Shown in pieces: positions 33,579-42,215 of a stretch of DNA of 50,829 nucleotides. Location: NCBI GenBank assembly GCA_030749725.1, contig JASMJM010000143.1:1-50829 (forward strand). Reading direction: 5' to 3'. This stretch comes from Pseudomonadales bacterium. GTDB lineage: Bacteria > Pseudomonadota > Gammaproteobacteria > Pseudomonadales > Azotimanducaceae. The notes beneath the pieces are model-generated. The model was not told the DNA's origin. It ran no database searches and saw only the letters and a list, made by a program, of their open reading frames with translations. The first letter of the stretch is position 1; every line of letters begins with the position of its first letter. A program made the position numbers and the translations under genes.

Positions 33579-34206
33579 ATGAAAGAAAAACTGATGGGCA
33601 GCTTAGCGGTCTTGGTGATAAACATTTCCTCCATCTGTCTGATACTCGGACCCATTGCGGTTTACGCACAGGACATGTTTATCCCGGAGGACACGGATCA
33701 GTATAGCCCTGGAATCGGTATCGGTGAAACATTCCCGAACATCCGCGCCAGGCAGGGTCAATCTGAAAAGCGCACCGTGAACGAGTTTATGGGAACGAAG
33801 GGGCTGGTAGTCTATATGAACAGATCGGTCGACTGGTGACCCTACTGCAAGAAGCAGCTCGTGCAGCTGCAGGAAAGCCTGGCTGACTTCGAACAGTCGG
33901 GCCTCGGGGTCATCGCCATTACCTACGATGCACCACAGAAACAGCAGCCCTTTATAGATAAGTTCAATATCCAATATCCAATATCCAATCCTGTCCGATA
34001 TCGAAGCCACGACGGTTAAGGCCCTCGGCATTCTCAACCAACAATACAGCGAAGGGCAGCCTGCCTACGGCATACCCTATCCCGGAATTTACGTGTTGGA
34101 TACTAACAAGAAGATTGTGGGGAAAGTCTTTATTGAAGGCTACAAGCAGCGCGTGTATGCAAGCTCTGTTCTGGCCTATGCGCGCAAGGTGCTGGCATCA
34201 AACTGA
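33579..34206 (+). CDS. probable selenocysteine redoxin (UxxC), with a heptamer frameshift
   Basis: An AhpC/TSA-type thioredoxin-fold protein read through an in-frame TGA. Residues 1-86 give a signal/anchor helix, then GIGIGETFPNIRARQG and MNRSVDW; the TGA at 33837-33839 is codon 87; the frame then continues PYCKKQLVQLQESLADFEQSGLGVIAITYD. The TGA sits where redoxins have the first Cys of CxxC, giving U-P-Y-C. A SECIS-like hairpin follows 14 nt later. Further on, a tandem CCAATAT heptamer at 33971 shifts the frame; removing one unit continues into ILSDIEATTVKALGILNQQYSEG through the TGA stop at 34204. Likely a periplasmic thiol/peroxide redoxin. No sel genes are in the window. Confidence 0.72.
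33854..33870 (+). promoter_or_regulatory. SECIS-like hairpin downstream of the in-frame UGA
   Basis: GCAGCT (33854-33859) pairs perfectly with AGCTGC (33865-33870), closing a CGTGC loop. The loop starts 20 nt after the TGA and has a G in its first two bases followed by U. These fit general bacterial SECIS rules for stem length, spacing and apical G. The stem is short and made of simple GCAGCT sequence, so chance cannot be excluded. Confidence 0.5.
33971..33989 (+). repeat. CCAATAT heptamer repeat causing a frameshift
   Basis: Two full CCAATAT units and a partial CCAAT, preceded by a near unit (TCAATAT at 33964). Loss of one 7-bp unit restores the redoxin reading frame. A repeat unit that is not a multiple of three can switch a gene on and off by slippage. 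Confidence 0.85.
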
Positions 34207-34857
34207 TGGATCAGGGCGGTAGATCCTGACCCGATTGAACTCCTCAGACTCGTTGATGTCCGGGATGGTGGTTGCAGTCATCTGCTCGATCACCCGGTAG
34301 CCCTTGATGGCTTCGCTCTTCATGCGGGAATCCGCTGCCAAAACCTGAGGTGCCCTTTGCAGGAACTCCGCCAGGAAGTGGTGATTGTCCCGATCGTAGA
34401 ATACATCGGCAGCGATGATCATCTCGAAGGGTTGCGTGATCTCTTCGATGGATTGGGTGAGTTCGACCGATACGTTGTTTAGATCGGCATTGGCACTGGC
34501 GGCGTCGAGCGCGTGGCAATCTATATCACAGGCGTAAACTTCCCTTGCCCCCGCCTTGGCGGCTGCGATGGCGACCACTCCGGATCCTGAACCAAAGTCG
34601 ATGATCTTTCTGTCGGCAAAACAGAGCGGGTGGTCGAGTATGTAACGGGCCAGTGCCTGACCGCTCGCCCAGCAGAATGACCAGTAGGCCGGGGCATCCA
34701 TGATCGCCAACATCTCGTCTGAGGGCAGGGGGCCGGTGGGATAATCGGCTGCTAACAGGTAAAGCTGAATATCGGGGCAGAGGGGTAATCTGGTGACTGC
34801 GATGTTGCCCCGGGAAACGGTCAGTCGTAAGTTCCTGCGCAGAGTTGTTAGGGACAC
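34198..34857 (-). CDS. class I SAM methyltransferase, ETFB-lysine methyltransferase-like
   Basis: About 219 residues starting at GTG 34857 (VSLTTLRRNLRL), chosen because homologues of the METTL20/PrmA-like group begin here with an LCPDIQLYLL stretch; an upstream ATG at 34968 would add residues without family character. The SAM site is IIDFGSGSGVVAIAAAKAGA, followed by ACDIDCHALDAASANADLN, and the post-motif IIAADVFYD is typical of protein methyltransferases. PAYWSFCWASGQALARYIL matches the METTL20 N-terminal lobe. It overlaps the redoxin 3' end by 9 bp, tail to tail. Confidence 0.82.
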   Translation of the reverse strand: MSLTTLRRNLRLTVSRGNIAVTRLPLCPDIQLYLLAADYPTGPLPSDEMLAIMDAPAYWSFCWASGQALARYILDHPLCFADRKIIDFGSGSGVVAIAAAKAGAREVYACDIDCHALDAASANADLNNVSVELTQSIEEITQPFEMIIAADVFYDRDNHHFLAEFLQRAPQVLAADSRMKSEAIKGYRVIEQMTATTIPDINESEEFNRVRIYRPDPSV

Positions 34858-35079
34858 GGTAATGGCAACCTGTGGCGGTGTAATCAGCAAGTGCGATGCA
34901 CCAATGATACACACTTTTTCTACAGTATGTGCTCGACGCGACAAGCGTCTGCTGTTGCTGGTATGCAACCCGGTGACTGAATTGAATCCATGCTATGCTG
35001 CGCCTCTGAAATCTCACGCGACGACGACTTTCGGGGCCAACTGGCCAACGGCAAGCTAATTTTGAATAGATTGACAACC

Positions 35080-36450
35080 ATGCTGACCTCATCGCTGCTC
35101 CTCTTTGCCTCGGTAACTATGGCAGAAGCAGCAGAGAATGTTGACGGTGATCCACAAGCCCTGCATCGAATTGCAGCGGCCGTATCCGCCCGCAGAATTG
35201 AAGCCGATATCGGTACACTGGTTGGCTTCGGTACGCGACATACCCTGTCCGATACAACGTCCAGCGTTCGTGGTATCGGCGCAGCACGGCGATGGATTAA
35301 GGCCGAGTTCGAAAAGATCTCCGCCGACTGTGGCGGTTGTCTTGCCATTCAATACCAAAGGGAAGTCATCGAGGGAGAGAGAAGGATACCCGATCCAACG
35401 GAAGTGGTGAACGTGGTGGCGATCCAGAAGGGAACGCAGCAGCCCAACCGCTACGTAGTCATGTCGGCAGATATCGATTCCAGAGTATCCGATCCCATGG
35501 ACTTTCAGTCTGACTCTCCCGGCGCCAACGACAACGCTTCCGGAATGGCGGGCGTTCTGGAAGCCGCCAGGGTCTTGTCCAAATACAGGTTTCCCGGTTC
35601 AATCGCATACGCCGCATTATCCGGAGAAGAGCAGGGCCTCTTTGGCGGACGCATTATGGCCGGTATCGCCAAACGGGAGGGCTGGTTTGTAGAAGCCGTG
35701 CTCAACAACGATATGATCGGTAACATCGCCGGCATCAACAACATCGTGGACAATCATTCGGCGCGGGTGTTCTCGGAAGGCACAAGGGTGGTCGAGACGC
35801 AGGAGGAGGCGAGGATACGCCGCTTCTCGGGTGGTGAGGTGGATTCGCCTTCAAGAAACCTGGCGCGCTATATCGATCTTATGGCCGACCGTTACATTCC
35901 CAATCTGGATGTGATGATGATCTACCGGTTGGACCGTTTTGGCAGAGGCGGCCACCATCGCCCCTTTAACGAAGCGGGATACCCGGGTGTACGTATCATG
36001 GAAACCAACGAGCATTACCATAGGCAACATCAGGATATTCGAGTGGAGGATGGAATCGAATATGGTGATGTGCTCGAAGGCGTGAACTTTGACTACGCAG
36101 CCAAGTTGACCGCACTGAATGCGGTAACGCTGGCTTCCCTGGCGTGGGCACCGGGCCCGCCGACGGACGTCAGTATTGAAGGAGCAGTCAGTCCGCACAC
36201 CACCCTGAAGTGGCGCAGGGGAGAGGATGCGGCAAGCTACAAAGTCTATTGGCGATTGACTACTTCGCCCGTGTGGACAACGAGTCGGGAAGTGGGTGAT
36301 GTGGCGCAGTACACGCTGGAAAATGTGGTGATCGACAACTATTTCTTTGGAGTGACAGCGCTATCTGCATCCGGCTTTGAGAGCCCCGTGGTATTCCCCG
36401 GTCCGGCCGGATCGTTTCAGAGTGCAAGTGACGCGAATACTAACGATTGA
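35080..36450 (+). CDS. M28-family metallopeptidase with an altered metal ligand
   Basis: About 456 residues starting at ATG 35080 with a signal peptide (TSSLLLFASVTMAEA). It has the M28 aminopeptidase order: SADIDSR, GANDNASG (Asp151), SGEEQGLFGG (Glu183/184), NNDMIGNI (Asp211) and HHRPFNEAG (His292/293). The first zinc ligand is normally His in GHxD; here it is Asp131 (A-D-I-D), one base change away from His. A fibronectin-III-like domain (PGPPTDVSIEGAV to the end) follows. Likely a periplasmic peptidase, perhaps with altered metal use or reduced activity. Confidence 0.85.
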   Translation: MLTSSLLLFASVTMAEAAENVDGDPQALHRIAAAVSARRIEADIGTLVGFGTRHTLSDTTSSVRGIGAARRWIKAEFEKISADCGGCLAIQYQREVIEGERRIPDPTEVVNVVAIQKGTQQPNRYVVMSADIDSRVSDPMDFQSDSPGANDNASGMAGVLEAARVLSKYRFPGSIAYAALSGEEQGLFGGRIMAGIAKREGWFVEAVLNNDMIGNIAGINNIVDNHSARVFSEGTRVVETQEEARIRRFSGGEVDSPSRNLARYIDLMADRYIPNLDVMMIYRLDRFGRGGHHRPFNEAGYPGVRIMETNEHYHRQHQDIRVEDGIEYGDVLEGVNFDYAAKLTALNAVTLASLAWAPGPPTDVSIEGAVSPHTTLKWRRGEDAASYKVYWRLTTSPVWTTSREVGDVAQYTLENVVIDNYFFGVTALSASGFESPVVFPGPAGSFQSASDANTND

Positions 36451-36546
36451 TATTCGGGGAGCAGTTTTCCGAACACTCACATTCACCATCCATGCGAACA
36501 AGAACTGTATCAGGCGGCAAACGAGCCGCGAAGTGGAGTAGTGTCC

Positions 36547-37479
36547 ATGTCCAGATCAGAAATAAGCCCTGATCAATTGATCGACCGGGAGATTGGCCCC
36601 GTAACCATTCTGTTTGGCCATGAGAACGGCAAGTATCCGGATGGCAACGCCGTCCTCGTATCGGGCGCGCATGAGACTATCATAATCGATCCATGTCTTG
36701 GCGTTGTTGCCAGGAAGGACCGATTGCCCCGGGTAGACCGGGTGTTCCACAGCCATGCTCACGAAGATCATCTGTCCGGCAGTCATCTGTTCCCGGACGT
36801 TCCCTGGTATGTGCACGGTGAAGACCTGGCAGGTCTCCAGTCGCTGGACGGCATGATGGCCATGTATGGTGTAGAGGGACCGGGTGTGGGAGAGTTCAAG
36901 AAGATGGTAACGACCCAGTTCAACTATCTGCCGAGAGAAGATGCCCATACCTTTGTCGATGGGGACCTTTACGATCTCGGTGGTGTAACCATTGAAGTGC
37001 TGCACACCCCCGGGCATACGGGAGGTCATTGCTCCTTCCTGATCGACTGGGGAGCAACCGAAGGCAGATTTGTGTTCCTGAGTGACATCGAACTGACCGG
37101 CTTTGGGCCCTACTACGGGGATGCGTGTTCATCCCTGGTGAGTTTTGAGAAGAGCATCGAGAGGCTCAAGCACATCGATGCTCGCTGGTGGCTCACCTTT
37201 CACCACAAGGGATTATTCGAGCCGCGAGAACATTTCCTTCTGAAACTGGAACAATATGGAGGGGTCATTAAAAGCAGAGAGCGCCGCTTGCTGGAGTTCC
37301 TCGCCGAACCGCGTTCAATGGATGAAATCGTTGCCCATCGTTTTGTCTACCGACCGGGAGTTGTTGACGGTAACATGGTGGACAACACAGAACGTCGCAG
37401 TATGGCAAGACACCTGGAGCGATTGCTCCAGTCCGGCACCGTTATCGCCATGGATGATTCCCGCTACCGGATTGTTTAA
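36547..37479 (+). CDS. MBL-fold metallohydrolase
   Basis: About 310 residues. The metallo-beta-lactamase motif HSHAHEDHLSG (H-x-H-x-D-H) is intact, as are HTPGHTGGHCSF and the Asp in FLSDIELTG. The C-terminal winged-helix-like part resembles the LACTB2/glyoxalase-type tail. The ATG at 36547 follows GGAG by about 10 bases, and a GTG at 36541 is possible. It is followed by the nitroreductase 12 bp away, so the two are likely co-transcribed. Confidence 0.9.
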   Translation: MSRSEISPDQLIDREIGPVTILFGHENGKYPDGNAVLVSGAHETIIIDPCLGVVARKDRLPRVDRVFHSHAHEDHLSGSHLFPDVPWYVHGEDLAGLQSLDGMMAMYGVEGPGVGEFKKMVTTQFNYLPREDAHTFVDGDLYDLGGVTIEVLHTPGHTGGHCSFLIDWGATEGRFVFLSDIELTGFGPYYGDACSSLVSFEKSIERLKHIDARWWLTFHHKGLFEPREHFLLKLEQYGGVIKSRERRLLEFLAEPRSMDEIVAHRFVYRPGVVDGNMVDNTERRSMARHLERLLQSGTVIAMDDSRYRIV

Positions 37480-37491
37480 GGGGAATGAAAG

Positions 37492-38163
37492 ATGGCTATC
37501 GATGTTGACATTGAAACGATTGGCGAAGACGTCAGGATGCTCGAAGGTATTCGGACCACTCGGGCGATCAGACGGATCAAACCGGATCCCGTACCCAACG
37601 AATTGATACGAAAGGTCTGTGAGGCGGGCACCTTCGCTCCCAACGGTGGCAATCGACAGCCCTGGTTCTTTATCGCGGTAACGGAAAAGGAGAGGAGAGC
37701 CTATATTGCCAATCTCTATCGGAAGACGTTCACCCGTTATATTGCTACGCCGCTCAAGGCGGCAGAAGACCCCGCGTATCCGGATGCCAAACGACGCAAT
37801 ATGAACGCGGCCATCTGGCTGGCGGAACACCTTCATGAAGTGCCGGTACATCTGTTTGTGGCGGGATGGACCAGGCGTGGTGCGCCACAGACTCAGGCTC
37901 TGTTTCCCGCGATTCAGAATATCCTTCTGGCGTGCCGCGCCGTCGGGCTGGGAGCTTCCCTTACTACCGCGCACGTGGCCTACGGCAAACAGATCGACAG
38001 CTATCTGGGGCTGGCGGAGGATACGCCGACCATCGCGCTCATCCCAATCGGCTGGCCTATCGGTAAATACGGCAAACCGCCGAGACGGTCGGTGGATGAA
38101 TGTCTGTTCTTCGAGGAATATGCCGGCGCACCGCTGGCGCCCAGGCAACAAGCTGTACACTGA
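37492..38163 (+). CDS. nitroreductase-family FMN protein
   Basis: 223-residue nitroreductase fold protein: EGIRTTRAIRRIKPDPVP (FMN phosphate-binding Arg pairs), VCEAGTFAPNGGNRQPWFFIAV and ALIPIGWPIGKYGKPPRR at the C-terminus, all typical. It would reduce nitroaromatics, quinones or halogenated phenols using NAD(P)H. It lies between two MBL-fold genes with 12-bp spacings, so the three form an apparent operon. Confidence 0.9.
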   Translation: MAIDVDIETIGEDVRMLEGIRTTRAIRRIKPDPVPNELIRKVCEAGTFAPNGGNRQPWFFIAVTEKERRAYIANLYRKTFTRYIATPLKAAEDPAYPDAKRRNMNAAIWLAEHLHEVPVHLFVAGWTRRGAPQTQALFPAIQNILLACRAVGLGASLTTAHVAYGKQIDSYLGLAEDTPTIALIPIGWPIGKYGKPPRRSVDECLFFEEYAGAPLAPRQQAVH

Positions 38164-38175
38164 GAGGACTTGACG

Positions 38176-38877
38176 ATGGCACATTGGAAACCCAACTGGC
38201 CGGTGGAGGTCAATCACGTCGAGTCCGACCTCGATGTCTTTAGTACGGTTAACATCAAGAGCGGTCGCATTTATCACAGCTATTTTCTGACGCACAAAAG
38301 AGGCAACACACTCTTCCATGGGCCGGACAGCCGAGCCTTCTATGATGAGTTCTCGGGTTTTTTCGAGGACCATGGCGGCATACAAAACCACCTTTTTACG
38401 CATGCACCCGAGACCTCGAAGCCCGGGTGCGAGATCCCCGTAGAGAAATGGAATACAACCAACTGGCTCTCCGAACTCGATTATCCACACCTCAGGAAGG
38501 ACGTCAGAGAAGTCCAATTCAGGAACCCAAAGAGCAGCGGCCGCTGGATACCGAATATCAAATGCATTCCACTGCCGGGCCATATGCCGGGATTTACAGG
38601 CTATCTCGTGAAGTCCGCCGGAAAGTCCTACCTGATCAGCGGCGATTTCGTCATCGTCGGCGCCGGGGGCCGTGGCTGGCGGGCACCGGTTCCGACTGAA
38701 CGAATGAGCAGCTATGCACTCAGCAGTATCGAAACGGTAAGAGAGCTGAAATTCGATGCCTTTCTACCTAATCAATCGATAAAGGAACGCCCAATTCCCT
38801 GGCCGAGAGAGCGGAAGGAAGAAATCCTCAACGGCGGAGAATCTTTCGTCAGGAGGAAGTTCCGCATCAAAGCTTAG
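38176..38877 (+). CDS. MBL-fold-like protein lacking the HxHxDH motif
   Basis: 233 residues. The fold is suggested by NHLFTHAPETS where HxHxDH should be, CIPLPGHMPGFTGYLV (GHTPG-like), YLISGDFVIVG (the conserved Asp strand) and the late FDAFLPNQS. Most N-terminal metal ligands are missing, so it probably binds little metal or acts non-enzymatically. AGAGGA sits 7 bases before ATG 38176; the TTG six bases earlier is less likely. Its C-terminal part is duplicated at about 41730. Confidence 0.8.
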   Translation: MAHWKPNWPVEVNHVESDLDVFSTVNIKSGRIYHSYFLTHKRGNTLFHGPDSRAFYDEFSGFFEDHGGIQNHLFTHAPETSKPGCEIPVEKWNTTNWLSELDYPHLRKDVREVQFRNPKSSGRWIPNIKCIPLPGHMPGFTGYLVKSAGKSYLISGDFVIVGAGGRGWRAPVPTERMSSYALSSIETVRELKFDAFLPNQSIKERPIPWPRERKEEILNGGESFVRRKFRIKA

Positions 38878-39170
38878 GCCGTCTCCTCGGAAATGAAAAC
38901 CATCTTGCCGGAACAGTCACCGATCACCGTCCAGCTACGGGTCACTGGCTGCGAGAATCTACGTTAGATTTGCCTTAGCTGTGCCACGATACATGACTGT
39001 GGAAACGGTTCTCGACAACAGTGCTCACGGTACAGCGTGTGTCAGTTGGCACATGTCTAATACCTGCCACTAGCCGCCAATTCCAGTGGCTGAACTTAAC
39101 CGACTGCGACCGGAACTACATAATCTGAATAGCACGCTTTAGACCGGCAGAAAACGATCGGGAAAAAGGC

Positions 39171-41528
39171 ATGGAGCGGCCCTTCCCAGCCTATACAGGC
39201 GATGATCCCTATATCTTCGTAAGTTACTCCCACGAAGACAGTGATGTCGTGTTCCCCGAAATCCAGTGGTTGAAGGATCAGGACTGCAACATCTGGTATG
39301 ACGAAGGGATTGTGCCGGGTTCCGAATGGACCGAAGAACTGGGCAAAGCCATCGAAGAAGCGGATCGATTCCTGTTCTTCGTCACACCGAATTCGGTGGC
39401 ATCCCAATACTGTCGTGATGAACTGAGCTTTGCTCTTAATCACAAAAAGAAGACCCTCATCGTATATCTTGACAAGACCGATCTCCCTGTGGGACTGGAG
39501 CTGTCCATTGGAACAAGACAGGCGATCTTGAAGCATGAACTTCGGGAGCAGGACTATCGGGACAAGCTGCTGGCCAGCATCGCTGGTGACATCCACATAG
39601 ATACCCCGGCACGATCAGCCAATGGGAAACAGATTTCAATAGCGGCTGTCCTTGGGATTGCTCTGTTGGTCAGCATGGGCGGCTGGTTCCTATACATTAG
39701 TATTGGATCTGAATCAGCGATCGAAGAGCCGGGCACAGAGAGCGAGTCGCCCGCTAACGATCCATCTGGGCCGGTCACGCCGGCACCGGGTCAAGAACAG
39801 CGACCAGGTATTGCCGTGCTGCCATTTCTCAATATGAGCGACGATCCATCCAACGAGTATTTCAGCGATGGCATTTCCGAGGAAATACTCAATGCGCTGG
39901 TGAAGACGAACCAGCTACCGGTGATCGCCAGGACCTCTTCCTTTCAGTTCAGGGGGCAGAATCTGCCTGTTCAGAAAATCGGTGATCAACTCAACGTGAG
40001 TCACTTGCTGGAGGGCAGCGTTCGCAGGTCTGGGAATCTAGTTCGGGTCACGGCACAACTGATCGATACAGCGAGCGGCACTCATTTGTGGTCCGAGCGT
40101 TACGATGGTGCTATCACCGACATATTTGCCTTGCAGGACGAAATCGTGGGGAAAGTCGTGGCTCAAGTCGGGATCGCGCTAGGGAGGGACGCGAGTCAGC
40201 TTGTGTCAGAACAACGCGGGCGCGCGAATGCGGAAGCCTACGAATTATATCTGCAAGCGCTCTATTTCAGTAATTCGGGTAATCCGTATGAAGTTGAGAA
40301 GGCGATTCCCTTGTTTGAGCAGGCAGTGGCACTCGATCCTGAGTTCGCTGATGCCTGGGCTGAGCTTGGCGCAACATACTTCTTCTTGAACAGTAGCCTG
40401 AATATCCCGATCCAAACCAATCCGATTGCGATCAAAGCGTTTGGGAGAGCACTCGCAATTGATCCGCAGCATGCGGGTGCAATGTTCCTCCTGGGCGTTT
40501 TGAGAATTACGCACGACTATGCCTGGCGCGAAGGTTTCAGGCTGATGGCACAGGCCGCTGCCCTGGCGCCACAGCACGCAGGCATACAGGGCGGCTATGG
40601 CCGTTGGCTGCGCATGACCCGCCATGAGGAAGCCGACACCATCATGGCACGTGCCAGTCGGTTCGATCCACTCGCGTTCGGTCCAATCATTGATCGAGCT
40701 GCGATGATGGTACATGAGGGACGGTTCGATGAGGGTGTAGAACTGATGGAAACGGCGCTGATACAGCACCGTGACAAATACCAAGCGAACGTTAGTGTTG
40801 CCTTGTTCAACTGGGCGGCGCGACGGTTCGACAGAGCAGAAGAGTACCTTGAACGGGCGAGAGCGATCGTCGGTTCGGATTTCGCCTCAATTCGACTGTT
40901 GGAGTGGAAAATAGCAGCTGCCAGAGGTGATCTAGCCCTGGCAAATGGAATAAAAGCTGAAGTCAAGGAGCGTGCAAAACATACTCGAGTGGCCCATCTT
41001 GTGGATGCGTCAGGTCCGTGGACCCAGAGCGAGTACCTGGAGATGTTCGAACTGGCAATCGAGCAGCGCCACGGTGAAGTCCTAATACCGTTACTTTACG
41101 AGAGACACTGGATGGTGGCTAAGTCAGACTGGGATCGTCTCCAGAACAGCGTACGTTTTACGGACGTGCAGTTCGGTGATGCAGTGGCACTGGGGGCGAG
41201 TTTTTCGCGTTCAAATCAGGAAAGAGAAGAGCTGTTGTCGTCGGCAACTCCCATGTCAAACGAGACGCTGCAATCCTACACAGGTACATTTCAGCGCCCA
41301 AACGGCGGCCAGCGTCGAGTGGTTCGAGATGGCAATCAACTCAAATATATCAAGCCATCGGGTGATCTGTATCTGATGATACCCAATGGAAGTCACCGAT
41401 TCAAAATCCTCGAATATAGAGCTACCGTTGAGTTCATTCTAGAAAATGGCGAAGTTCGCGTAATGAGATGGATAGAGAGAGAGCTTACTGTTGACGCCGT
41501 GAAAGTTGATACACCGAACTTACGGTGA
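39171..41528 (+). CDS. TIR-TM-TolB_N-like-TPR protein, intact copy
   Basis: 785 residues. Residues 1-130 are a TIR domain (YIFVSYSHEDSDVVFPEI, IWYDEGIVPGSEWTEEL, SVASQYCRDEL), with Glu84 at the position of the catalytic Glu in NADase TIRs. A membrane helix lies at about 155-172 (IAAVLGIALLVSMGGWFLYI). Residues 210-330 (GIAVLPFLNMSDDPSNEYF to SGTHLWSERYDG) form the TolB/FlgO-like domain often fused to adenylate cyclases or CadC-type regulators. TPR helices span about 345-620, and the C-terminal beta region contains YTGTFQRPNGG. The gene likely follows from fusing TIR in place of a cyclase or HTH output domain. Possible NAD-linked signalling or defence role (inference). Confidence 0.9.
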   Translation: MERPFPAYTGDDPYIFVSYSHEDSDVVFPEIQWLKDQDCNIWYDEGIVPGSEWTEELGKAIEEADRFLFFVTPNSVASQYCRDELSFALNHKKKTLIVYLDKTDLPVGLELSIGTRQAILKHELREQDYRDKLLASIAGDIHIDTPARSANGKQISIAAVLGIALLVSMGGWFLYISIGSESAIEEPGTESESPANDPSGPVTPAPGQEQRPGIAVLPFLNMSDDPSNEYFSDGISEEILNALVKTNQLPVIARTSSFQFRGQNLPVQKIGDQLNVSHLLEGSVRRSGNLVRVTAQLIDTASGTHLWSERYDGAITDIFALQDEIVGKVVAQVGIALGRDASQLVSEQRGRANAEAYELYLQALYFSNSGNPYEVEKAIPLFEQAVALDPEFADAWAELGATYFFLNSSLNIPIQTNPIAIKAFGRALAIDPQHAGAMFLLGVLRITHDYAWREGFRLMAQAAALAPQHAGIQGGYGRWLRMTRHEEADTIMARASRFDPLAFGPIIDRAAMMVHEGRFDEGVELMETALIQHRDKYQANVSVALFNWAARRFDRAEEYLERARAIVGSDFASIRLLEWKIAAARGDLALANGIKAEVKERAKHTRVAHLVDASGPWTQSEYLEMFELAIEQRHGEVLIPLLYERHWMVAKSDWDRLQNSVRFTDVQFGDAVALGASFSRSNQEREELLSSATPMSNETLQSYTGTFQRPNGGQRRVVRDGNQLKYIKPSGDLYLMIPNGSHRFKILEYRATVEFILENGEVRVMRWIERELTVDAVKVDTPNLR

Positions 41529-41729
41529 TTGCTGATCTGTTTGTCTGTCGGCACTTTGTTCTTCCTTTGCCTGGCGCAAGAAGCTTCGCAGCGAGGATTG
41601 AGTCGACTACGACGGAAAGAAGATCACCTTGCCAGTTCAGTAAGTGTCACCTTCCTTCCAGCCTCCGATAAGAGCCAGTAGCGGTCGTTTAGGTTTCAGA
41701 CGAATTGGCTATGCTCCCGCTGATTTTGA

Positions 41730-42025
41730 ATGCCGAGATTCAACGGCTTTCTCATAAAATCCTCCGGAAAATCCTACCTGATTAGCGGCGACTTGGTCAT
41801 TGTCGGTGCCAGGGGTCGTGGTTGGCGGGCACCGGTGCCGACGGAACGAATGAGCGGCTATGCACTCAGCAGTATCGAAACGGTCAGAAAGCTGAAAGTC
41901 CATGCGTTTCTGCCTAACCAGTCGATAAAGGGTGTCCCCATTCCCTGGGCCGCAGGTGAGCGCAAGGAAGACATTCTCAACAGTGGAGAAGCTTTCGTAC
42001 GGGGAAGTTTCGCATCCGAGATTGA
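41730..42025 (+). pseudogene. C-terminal remnant of the MBL-like gene (duplicate)
   Basis: The frame MPRFNGFLIKSSGKSYLI through AFVRGSF matches the last 90 or so residues of the 38176 gene. Near 42000 one base is missing relative to that gene, so the current frame runs on past the original end; in the original frame a TGA occurs at 42023. It has no ribosome site or N-terminal part and marks the left edge of the second duplication unit. Confidence 0.85.
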
Positions 42026-42215
42026 GCCGTATCCCGGAACATCATCTTCTGACTCCAGACCATCAGCACACTCTTGAGCCTGCCATGCAAGGCTAGGCTG
42101 TGTACAGCTACCTGCAGCGCTGCCAATGCCGACCTCTGAACTTAACCGACTGACTCTGGAACTACATACTTGAATAAAACGTGTGGGACCGGCTGAGCAC
42201 AATAGGAAAAGAGGC

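Noticed and set aside
37315-38583. 422-codon open frame on the minus strand
   Set aside because: Runs antisense through the MBL, nitroreductase and second MBL genes; composition follows them.
41730-42077. Independent small gene
   Set aside because: It is the C-terminal part of the duplicated MBL-like gene, without start signals.
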